Source: Bryopsis sp. KO-2023 (lineage: Eukaryota; Chlorophyta; Ulvophyceae; Bryopsidales; Bryopsidaceae). Taken from it: DNA of 64,000 bases. The DNA is taken from assembly GCA_030272585.1 (NCBI GenBank), contig BSYQ01000008.1, forward strand, positions 3,224,001-3,288,000. The letters are read 5' to 3'. Under the pieces are notes generated by a model, which saw only the letters and a program-made list of their open reading frames with translations, was not told where the DNA came from and did no database searches. The position numbers and the translations under genes are program-made. Shown in pieces: positions 23,240 to 33,552 of the stretch; the stretch's first letter is position 1, and the number at the start of each line of letters is the position of its first letter.

Positions 23240-26072
23240 GGAACGAAAAAGTGGGGGAAATGCCCAGTCACTCGAAAACACACGAAGGGGGCCACCAGTC
23301 GCCAGGGGAAAGTTTCAAAAGCAGAAGGAAAGGGGGGTGGTTCCCTCTTTTCCACAGTTACTGCTCCAATTTTTTCACCTTGAACTTCCCTCGAAACGTA
23401 CCGCCCGAAACCGAGGTCAACCCACTTTTCCTCAGTGTTTCCCCCCCTCCTGTCTGTTCATCTTGAGGTCCCTTGGGAGGGGTATGCGTACTGCCCCCCT
23501 CCTCTTCCCTTTGAACTGCCCTTTGAACTTCACTTTGATCTTCACTTTGACCTTTACGTTGATTTCTTGGGTTCCAGTACAAAATTCTACAGAGAAAAGG
23601 AGCCAGTCACACTCTTGTTTGTTTTCTTTGGGGTTTTACAAATGGCGGCCGGTGTGGAGCTACCCTTTCGGAAAGCATGGTGTCTGAATATTCAGCCACA
23701 CCCACATCAAACTCGCAACGGTCTGACAAAGCACCACCACTCAATAACTCAATCCGTTACACCGAACAAACATGAGACGTTTGTTTCACGTTACAAGCAC
23801 CGCCACTTCCGCTCCATCTTTGTCGCAAGGGACACCAAGAGGGAATACTAATTTTTTTACCGACCAAGCCCCACCGGTTCCGACTCAATGACACAGTTTA
23901 CTGCAATTGAACCCCCCAAACCTGACTATACCTGAAGAAACGAAAGCAGAATCCTTCCTCTGTCTTTCGAAGCCACCCCCACCTCATAGAAAAGTGGTTG
24001 AGATGCCATTTACAGAATAGAAGAGATTCCCCCCCCACCCCCCCTCCCCTTTCAAAACCTCAAGAAAAAAACAACAATTCAACTTTAAAATACCAAGGAG
24101 ATATCACGATATCAGCAGACAGTCTAAGCCCCAAATTAATGGAAACCTTATTTGGCCAGGGTGCAACTCTAGCAATTGACCTGATGCTCAAGTAGATAAG
24201 AAAATGCACACATGCATGCATAATTAGTCATGAATTCTTCTGTTCGGCTTCCCATATTGCAACAGGGTGTTTTTTTTTAACTTTGGCATCACATCCTTTA
24301 AAAAACCTCGGCCACCTCTGAACCAAATGCCATTTTACCCCCCCCCCTACCCGACATCTTATGCACATTTCTAATACCATATTTTCCAAGCTTTTTCTTA
24401 CCCCCCCCTCCCCCCCCCACAAAAGCTTTTAACTTACTTTAGTAATAGGAGCACTATCAGCTTACATTATTTATTGCTTTTTGTTTTTCTGAGACAGACT
24501 TTTCCCCTGGGAAAATGCATTTCTCTCTTTTTTCTTTCTTTTTTCTTTTTTTTTCCAAAGGGTTTGTTAAAACAAACTATGTTCAGTTGCTGTTAACACA
24601 AGGTTCGAAAGCACATCTCCTCGCACCGGCCCGAAAATATATTTCACGTAATCAACAGCTAGTCCTAACGTAAAATCGAAAACAAAGAATATTTGTGCAT
24701 ATATATATCCTACACCACAACAAAAAAATCTAAACCATTTTACTTTCTTTTTCGCTCCGCTTTTCTCTTTTTTTTTTTTTCGACGTACAGACGAGCGTTT
24801 GGAATTGAGGGTTTGTGTGTTGTTGAAAGGAAACAAACAAATAAAACAAAACAAAAGACCCCAACTCCCTCTTCTTTTGTTCGTAAAAATTTTCTAATGA
24901 TTACTGTCCACAAAATCCTACCCCCAGTCATTCACATATCACCCACCCATCATTATTGTGCAATTTTACCTCTCAATACTCTCCCCCCCCCAAAAAATCT
25001 TCTAACCCATCAATAATTCCCCAGAATTTTCAACATCACTCTGTTTCTGTCGTTTTCTTTTGTAAAAAAAAAAACTAACAAACAAACAAACAACCCCCCC
25101 CAAAAAAAAGAAACTAAAAAAAAACAAAATTCTCGCTGCACCTCGCGAAGAAAAGCATCAAAAACGAAAAGAAAGAAAACAACCAACGCGAAAGGTTCCG
25201 AATAACTCAGAAATTATGTTTTTTTTTTCCAAAAAAAAAAAAAAGAGAAAAATTCCACCACGATCAAGAAGAAATTCCTTACCAAACAAAATATTACTTC
25301 CCTTCGGGTTTTCTCCCCACTCCCCCATTCTCCCCCACAAATAACTACTAATCATATTTCCCCCATCTTGTTTTCCTTTTCCCTGACACATCATGTCCCT
25401 CTCGCTTAAATCATGGGGTTGAATCAACCTTTCCATCTCCGGCATTCCAAGAAAGAAAAAAAAAGCAGCCCGCTACCATAACGAAAAAGCACATTTCACA
25501 AAGAGCTATTCCAAAAAAAGAAAAAACAAAAGAAAACCCCACCAAACCTCTCTCCGATTCCACCCCAGTTTTTTTCCCAAATTTCTTTCCTCTTTTTTTT
25601 TTTTTTGGGGGGGGGGTCATCTTCCCAACAAGTTGTCTCCTACTTTAATCTCATGGAGTTTTCTTGAACGTTTTTTTTCTTTTTTTCCTTCTTTAGCTTG
25701 ATTCAACCCAACTCGAAAAAAACCCCACCATATGGAAGAAACAACATTCCGACTTTTAGCTACATTATCGTAAAACCATCCGTCCAACCAGTTGGGCATT
25801 GTACAAAAATCCTATCCATATCCCCTCTAAAAATCTGGGATGAAGAACAACTATATGTATATATGTATGTATATGTAATCCAACGATTCTTTTTTTTCTT
25901 TACCTTTTGTCTCTCTCTCTCTCTCTCTCTTTTTTTTGCTTAATTCTGTTCTTTCCTTTCTTTTTCCTCACGAAAATTTATGGTTCATTTCCTTATGGGT
26001 TCTGTGTTTTTTTTTTCTTTGTCACCTTTTTTTTTCCTTTTTTTTTTCTTTTCAATTTTTTTTTTTTAAATA
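23240..26072. other. Gene-poor stretch downstream of the SH2 gene
   Basis: No supported gene. It contains a 12-base tandem repeat near 23508-23570, many C-then-A homopolymer pairs (24985-25000, 25093-25110), an AAAC run at 25075-25095 and a CT run at about 25910-25930. The right end should hold the 3' UTR of the minus-strand SH2 gene. Confidence 0.6.
23508..23570. repeat. 12-base tandem repeat
   Basis: About five imperfect units of CTTTGAACTTCA-type sequence (CTTTGAACTGCC, CTTTGAACTTCA, CTTTGATCTTCA, CTTTGACCTTTA). Confidence 0.7.
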
Positions 26073-29000
26073 TCACTTGACCCCCTCGATTTCATCCATG
26101 AACTTAATTCGCATGTAATTGGAAACAAAAACTTTTCTTTTATCAACTCTTTTGCTTGTGTAGACGTCCAGCACATGGGTAGCTGCCGGATAATCTCGAA
26201 TCCAAGTGTCTACTTTCCGTTCCTGTAAGTCGTCGATCTGCACAGTAACACCCCCCCAAAAAAATAAAAATAAATATAAATAATAAAATAATAAATAAAT
26301 TTCACGGGAGAAATCAACTTGATGAATAGAACAAAAAAGAAGTGAAAAAAAAAATTGCCAGAATTGTCTGGAACAGAACGTAGCTTGAAAAATACGAGCC
26401 CGGGAAATTTTAGAACCCCCCAAGAAAAAGAGAAACGTGTCCATTTGAAAAGAAAAACAAAATTCCTTTGCCTCATTGCATCAAAAAAAATAAAAAAATA
26501 AAAATTTGCTCCAGCATACCTTAATGATGGCATGCACCAGTCCATCGCTGTCGGCTTTGGGAGTCCCTGGCCTTACTTTGCAACTGAGAACCAGACTGCC
26601 GGGGACTGTCCAACTCAGTCTACAAATGAACGTCCCAGGGGGTTCTTGTGCCAAGGCCTGGACGGTACCACGTCTGAGGAAAATTCAAACAAAAAAAGAT
26701 AAGAAAACAATCAAAAAAAAAAGATAAGCAAACAATCAACAAAAAAGATATTCAAAATTGAAAAAAAAAAGTAGGAGAGACAATAACAAGGATACAAAGT
26801 TTTATGCAAGAACCAAGAAAAACGATTGAAAATTTATGAAATACATCTCTCTCTGTGTGTGTAAATGTATCTATATATATCTATATGAACGAATGTTTAA
26901 TTTACGTTAGGCAAACTTGCCCGATGAAGGCTGTCCACAACGGTCTATATGTGTAATATTTAAAAAGATACAACTCCTCTATAAAGATAGAAATCCTCTA
27001 TAAAGAAACAACACCTGTCAATGTGGAGCCCAGAGATTACACAGGGAGCCTCCAAGTCCCAGACAGCAGCGATTCTCTTCAAAAGCTTCAGTACATCTCT
27101 GAACTGCGATGTGAATTCTTCCCATTGCTCTATGGCCACATCCACGTCCCCTCCACCAGCAGGAAATCCAGCCTGCGACTCCAACGTCTAAAAACAGAAA
27201 AAAAAAATCAACTACTTCTCAAAAACAGACGCCGCAAATTTATCAATTGGTCCAGTTTGTGTGAGAAAAGAAAGGCATCAACTCTTGCAACTTTCCGGTT
27301 TGGAAAAATGATTTCCTTTTTTTCGTTCGCAGGCGAATATCCCCCCCCCTTCCTCTCAACAAAAGACACCAAAAAACTTCGTCCAAAAATATGACTGATA
27401 AGGGTTCACCTCTAAGTCTGATTTTGTTGGTTTTTACATATGCGAAATATCCCTCCTATCTCTATCAAAATAGACACTAAAACTTCTTCAAAAAAATGAC
27501 TAATAATATAAGGGCTTACCTCTAAATCCAACTGCGTCAGCCGTCGCTTCAAACCCGTCGATTCGTACTCCTCCATGATCCATTCCCTCAAAGCTTGTCT
27601 AGAATGAGGTAACGGCTCCCTGACATCCCCCCCTCGATTTCCCGACGACTCCTCCGGATCCATGACTGCCATGGATTCGAAAGGTCTTTTCGCCTGCACG
27701 GCGCCACCCCCATCCACATCCCTCAGGGTTCTCTTTTGGCCAGAGACGGCCGGGGTGGATTGATCGGAGCACTCGCTGGTGGCGGGCCCAGGAGAGGCGG
27801 AATGATCTGCGAAGTTTCTGGGGATGCCCAGTTTTTCGCACGCTTTGATTCTCTGCTCCGCTCGGCAGATTCCGACGGTGGGGATGTGGTAAATGCAGTA
27901 CAGGAGATCCTTGTCGGCTATGGTACACGCGAAGCATATATACACTTTGCTCATCCTGTCAGGAAATACCACCACAACCACAACCAACGAGTGAGCAGCT
28001 GCTACTACGATTTCCCACATCAAATCTGTATTTTTTTGGTTGGTTGGTTGATTGATTGCATGTGCAAGACACCCTCACACCGATCGAAAGAAAAAACGGA
28101 AAGTGCCATATGCATGGATGAACCATTTTTCGACCAACAAAAACAATGCAAAAAAGAAGAATATAATTTTTATTATTTTTTTGGGAGGGAAATTGTTTTA
28201 CCGAGTGGGCTTGACGAACTCAAGATTCAGAAACTCGAAATCATGGCAAAGAACCCCATCTTCATCCATGATGGTTTCGTGCAGCACGCCTTGTTCGGGT
28301 TTCACGCTCACTCCGGTTCCATTGAACTCCAGCCCAGCTGCATCTCCTTCGAGGAAAATCATCCATCCACAATAAGACACTTGAAAAAAAAAGGAGATAT
28401 AACAAAAAACAAAACGTCGAGGCGTATTTCTCATGGGCTTTTTCATGGGCTTTTTCATGGGGTTTTCGGGAGGGTAGCTGTGATGGTGGAAAACAGGAGT
28501 GCATCGCAGCAAACTGTTTGAAAAAAAAGAAAAACGAATCTTTTTTCTTAAATAGATACACATTTTTTATTTTATTTTTTTTGGGGGGGGATGGGACAAG
28601 GAACAAAACAAATCGAAAGTGATATCCCCTTGGTTTTAATGTGGAAAAAAAGTAAGGTTTCTGAGGGAAAGAAACGGCTGCTATAATGATCCGGGTTCGG
28701 CTCGCATCCACAACACAGAAAAACAAAAGCGGAATTAAAAATCAGATTCACATCTCACCTTCCCCATCGCCCAAAATTTCCTGGAGCATCTGTGCAAAAT
28801 TGGAGGCATCGCTGTAATCCCCACCGAACGATGACAGAGTGCTCTGAGAATTCCCTGTTCCCGTAGTCAGACTGAAATGATTGGAATTGTCCAGGTTCAT
28901 GGCATCGTCTGGCATAGGGGCACCCGCCATCGCAGCTTGCGAAAGAATGGTGTTGTTTTGGTGTTGGATGTATCTGTGCGCTTGAGCGGGCTCTTGTTGC

Positions 29001-31504
29001 ATCGGGATTTGGGATTGATGCCTGTTTGTTGATCAAAAAAAAGAAAAAAGGAGATGAGCAGAAAAAATGGGGAAATGACAGATAAAAAAGGGAATTACCA
29101 AAAACAAAATGAATTAATTGGAAAAAAAGGGGATTAATCGGAAAAACAAGGAAACAAACCGAAAAAAAAGAAAAAAGGAATCAATCGGAAAAGGAAAAAA
29201 AAAAAAGGGTTTGTAGTTGCATTAACATTGTTTTTTCTGGTGAGACGCTTTATAAATGTGGATTACATGCCAGGTCAGAAAAAAAAAATGATGAGCGCAA
29301 TACTTTTTTTTTATGGAGATATTTTATGATTGCAATGTATTGCAATATTTCTTGTCTTTCCATGAAAATGAAAGATTTTAAAAGAAAAAAAAAAACACCA
29401 CTCTCGGGGGGCTTCACATTTCATTTATTTGAGAACAAACAATCAACAAAAGAAGGAAAAAAAAAGCGAAGTTCTAAACAGTGTTCAAAACTATGAGAAA
29501 AAATATGTCACCGAAAAAGAGAGAAAAAAAAGCCCAGAACTCCACAAAAAAAGCGAATTTGAGCATAATTTCTGAGCATCCTTTTCCATATTTTTCCACT
29601 GCTTTTCGCGAAAAAAATATTACTTGTGCAAGTGCAGGCACAACATACCCATATTGTGGAGTTTGAATGACGGTGGATGGAACGATTTGCTGGCTGTACG
29701 GATTGGACCTCTGATGACCGACCAAATTTGACTGAAGGACAAGCTGTGGCTGCATTCCCGATGTTATTGGAGGATGGATGTGATTGGCCGTGAGGGCCCC
29801 GCTCATATTGGCCTCAAAATGATGGGTAATGTACGTGGTGCCCTTCAATTCTGTGGGAGGCTTCCTGTCACCCTGCCAAAAAAAAAAAGGGATGATGCAA
29901 CAAAGAAACCGTTAAAAAAGACATTCTATTTTTTCATTCACTTTTTTTTACATCATTTGTTACGTTTCAAAAAAAAACTGTCCATTCCCCCCCCACCCTT
30001 TTCTTTAATAGAAAAACAACCGTGTTCAATTTTCAATTTGTTTCTGTCCTTCTTCCCCCCCCCCCGTCAGTTTCACGCCGTTCCAACGGGTAACGGCTGT
30101 TAAAACACCAAAAACATATATGATGAGGGTGGAAGGAGGCGGCACCGCGGTGGGGGCCTTTCTACAAAATGAGCAAACACCTTCCACCAAAAACAAGGGA
30201 CCCGATGCTTACCATGACACCTTTCCCTCCGACGGCCAACTGACACTGGGGCTTCACGAAATGCAAGGGGTCCTCCATGCCCTCAGGGGTCCATTCCGGA
30301 AGGTTATCTTTTTCTTGCTGGGACAGGATTCGAGCTCGCACGGTCAACGGAAAAGAAACCCTGCCTCTGTATCGAACCTCCACTCTCACTTTGAAGTCGG
30401 GAGTCAGTCGCCTACAGAAATAAAAACCCCATGTAAAAAAACAAACTAAAAATAGACACGATGGCCTCGTTTGAAACAAGGGGTGATACACCAACAAAGG
30501 TGGCGTTAAAAATGGACCACAATTTCTTTTTGGGAAAAAAAAACAAAAACAGAAAAGGGAAAAGCCGAATGGTGGCAAACCAGTTGAAGACTCGTCAAGC
30601 GAAACGGATGGTGGTGAGTTTGGCTGGAATCTGAAACATGTCTTGGAAATTTTATGAGATCCATAAAATGGTGTCCTCCGTGTTTATTTTGGTTGACTAA
30701 TTCTGTTTCAGAGAGTGTTAATCTTCCCTCAAAAAGAGCCAAAGAGCAGTTAAAAAATTTTTAAAATTGGATTCCTCCTGTGTTGTTTTGGTCAAAAGTC
30801 CCCAGACTCGCACACCTGTCTTGTTTCACTGGAACGGCGAACTCCGCAGGTGCCGTGATGATTCGCATGTTCACCCCCGTGGGCGTCAGCCCGTTTCGCA
30901 TTGGCGCCCGCGACGGATACCCACCGCTGTGCGACATCACCAGCTGTTCCTGGATTCTTTGACTGGTCACCCCATCCCAACCGTCCTGGCAAACTTGCCC
31001 CTCCGACTGTCCCTTGTAGCGGACATACGTCGATTGCCAACGGTTTGCATCTGAGGTTGAATTTAAAAAACACAATAAGGCACCCACTCGCACACAGCAC
31101 CAGACAAAAAATGCCACCAGCTGCTGAGAGTTCCAACCGTTGCTACGACTTGTTTCGGATTTGAATGTCTTATATTGTTGTCAGTTTTTGGCAAAGCACG
31201 TCGCAGAATCGACGGGAGAAACGTCCCTCTGCACAGGAAATCTATCCTTCGCAACGGGAAAAAACGAGCGCAGTTCTACGCTGAGCAACTCGTAACCTTC
31301 GGTGGGGCGAAACGATAAAAAGTCGCGTCAAGGTGCGGAATTTCGTTCCCAAGTTCTCGTGAATCCTATAAACACCCCTTCCCTCGCTTCTACTTAAACG
31401 CGCTCGGAAGTGTGGTGCGTCGCCAGGGGGGACTTACTTGGCATCGGTCCGCGTCGCTGCACCAGAGCAGACATTTCTGACGTCCAATACGTTGGAGCGT
31501 CCAT
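26073..31504 (-). CDS. STAT-like SH2-domain protein
   Basis: 686 residues from ten exons in coding order: 31504-31438, 31050-30816, 30411-30213, 29872-29649, 29021-28759, 28346-28202, 27955-27520, 27187-27015, 26673-26520, 26237-26073. All borders are GT-AG with phase kept. The C-terminal 110 residues form an SH2 domain: PPGTFICRLSW corresponds to the GTFLLRFS signature of STATs, with the phosphotyrosine-binding arginine at 599. VDTWIRDYPAATHVLDVY at 641-658 fits the STAT FPDIIRNY region. A helical segment (EEFTSQFRDVLKLLKRIAAV, about 545-564) precedes it, as the linker does in STATs. Residues 110-180 and about 330-400 (DFEFLNLEFVKPTRMSKVYI) look beta-rich and may form an Ig-like DNA-binding fold; this is inference. 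Residues 200-330 are Gln/Ser-rich. The N-terminal STAT domain and long coiled coil are not evident. The exon 6 acceptor (CTCGAAG) is the least certain border. SH2 domains bind phosphotyrosine; a STAT-like transcription factor role is likely but unproved. Confidence 0.82.
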
Positions 31505-32939
31505 CTCTCTTTCACTCCTCAATTCCCCTCTCGTGCGACCTTCTTGCTTTTCTGTCCCCAGCTTTCCGCCTACGAGCACCCGTCTCTTCGTTGCGTTGCC
31601 CCTTTCCCCGTTTTTTCGGAAGTCCTCCGACCCCCGCTATGCAGCAATCGAAGCAGCTGCGGTCGATCCGCCGATCGACGTCTCTACCCTGCCCAGGAAA
31701 CCCTTTCCGGGTGCGGACACGAGGCTTTGAGAGTGATGCGCGTCCGTGGAATCCCCTTTTCTCCGCAGCTTCCCGTTGCTGATTCGCGTTCGCTCACGTC
31801 GCAAAAAAACAGCACCAGAATACTCGACACACGTGCCCAACGCAAAACACAACCCAGGTGACAATATCCGTGAAGAGAAGCAAAAAAAACACACCAAAAA
31901 AAGTGGGTGAGTGGTGTGTGTGCTGTTCACGTAAGTGAGACGCAGTCCCACAGAAATAAGTGTAAAAATCGCCGACGTCAGCCCAAGCCAGAGAAAACTT
32001 TGCGGGTTCTTTTGTTTGTTTGTTTTTTCCTCGTCCCAAGGCTTTGGGGGAAAAAAAAACACTTTCGGCCGCGAGCGCAAACATCAGCTCAAACCGATCA
32101 GTGACGTTTCACTGACGTGAAGGTGTGATGTGGTCGATCGTAACACTTTCCAAGGATTCTATGAGAGGTTCTGCTAGAAGTTCGTATCTCGGGCCATCAG
32201 TCAGACCTGCGTCACGTCCGACACTTGAATGTTGAGCATCGAACCCCCCTCCAAAATTCTCTTGATTTCCCCTTTCACATCCAACCATTAAGTTTGGACA
32301 GTGCATGCAGAGGGATGCTGTCAAATGCGACAGCCCCAATGAACATCGCAAAGCAAACCACAGCACCCAGATCTTTCCAAACCACAAAACAAAACACACA
32401 ACTTTTTCCATTTCCCCCCAAAAACGAGAATCAGGAAACTAGAGCCATTCACCCCCAACAGTAAGCGTTGCTTCTTCCAACTATTTCGACTCTAAATGTG
32501 TTTTTTCCAGACAAGGCACTGTTTTCCAGACGAAGCTTGATTAAATGATTGAAAATGTACATTGAAGACAAATGGTATAAATCTTGAATTCTTGATATTG
32601 GATGTAGACAGCGTGCAATAATGAACCAATATGTATGGCTCAGTGCGCATTTTTTTTATCTGTTTCTTTTCCCATGCGACCCCTTTCTTCCGGAGAAACC
32701 CCAAACCCATTTCTTTCTGTGCTTATTCATCTCAATGTAGAGATGCCATCCTCAACCCCCCTCTCCTCCCACAGTTGCTCTTTTCTTGATAAATCTACTT
32801 CTCAACTTCACCTAATCAGCCCCACGATCATTCTTGTTTTTTTCTGAAACACATGCATTTTTGTTTTTTTCCATTAATTGAATGAATCAACTTGAAAAAA
32901 AACGAAACACAGAGAGAAAAGAAAAAAAAATTCGCTGGC
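31505..32939. other. Upstream region of the SH2 gene
   Basis: About 1.4 kb. The first 350 bases next to the SH2 start are GC-richer and open in several frames, as expected for a promoter/5' leader. The rest is AT-rich and no gene is supported. Confidence 0.5.
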
Positions 32940-33470
32940 TCACAATGCAAAAGGTGTGTCGCTGAACACAGCATCCTGCACGCTTTTCAGCGCATGCACA
33001 ATATCGTAAATCCGAGCTGCTGTCACGGCGCCGTCAGGCGCCATGAAGAACAGCTTCAGCGTGTCTTCCAGTTGCGGGTCCAAAGGCATGCTCTCCTCCC
33101 CCGATCGCCCCCGCGCGTCGAACAAAACACTCAACGCCCTCAAACGACTTTCGCGCTGCGACATGTCGACGATATTCTCCCGCACGTGCTCACAGAACCC
33201 CACCAGCCGCCTGCGATCGAATCCCTGGCTGCCCAAATTCGTCACAGTATCTGCCGCTGCCGACATGATGCGTTCAATCAGGGGAGGCCTTTCACCGAGC
33301 AACCAGCAGCGAATTCTTTCTCTATGATCAACGACACTGCGCCACGCACCAGCCAAAAATCCCGCAGCCAGCCGGATACATTCCGCAGCATGGTCGTACG
33401 TACGAGACGATCGCACAGAAAACGTCGACCACCATTTAAACCTTGCAGTGGTTCCTGTGTTTCTCGAATT
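32940..33470 (-). CDS. Unresolved coding region, head to head with DIS3
   Basis: A minus-strand frame ending at 32940 runs back to a TAG near 33473 with strongly protein-like text: ERIMSAAADTVTNLGSQGFD, LVGFCEHVRENIVDMSQRES, DPQLEDTLKLFFMAPDGAV. Its first ATG is internal (near 33268, 110 residues left). A second minus-strand frame between 33523 and 33278 is also protein-like (MLRNVSGWLRDFWLVRGAVS). Either the gene has an intron or start I could not place, or it carries a frameshift. No family recognised. The DIS3 start is only about 80 bases from the end of this open region. Confidence 0.5.
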   Translation of the reverse strand, partial: NSRNTGTTARFKWWSTFSVRSSRTYDHAAECIRLAAGFLAGAWRSVVDHRERIRCWLLGERPPLIERIMSAAADTVTNLGSQGFDRRRLVGFCEHVRENIVDMSQRESRLRALSVLFDARGRSGEESMPLDPQLEDTLKLFFMAPDGAVTAARIYDIVHALKSVQDAVFSDTPFAL

Positions 33471-33552
33471 CTAAAACAGTCCAGCAGGTAGAGGAGAGTC
33501 GACAGCACAGCGGTGAAGCACACACAAGACGAATGAAAAGCGGCCAGGAAAA

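Noticed and set aside
27736..28521. 261-codon plus-strand open frame
   Set aside because: Crosses exons 6 and 7 of the minus-strand SH2 gene and an intron; the minus strand splices perfectly in phase.
31410..31861. Overlapping plus-strand frames near the SH2 start
   Set aside because: GC-rich leader region open in several frames; no conserved motif and opposite to exon 1.
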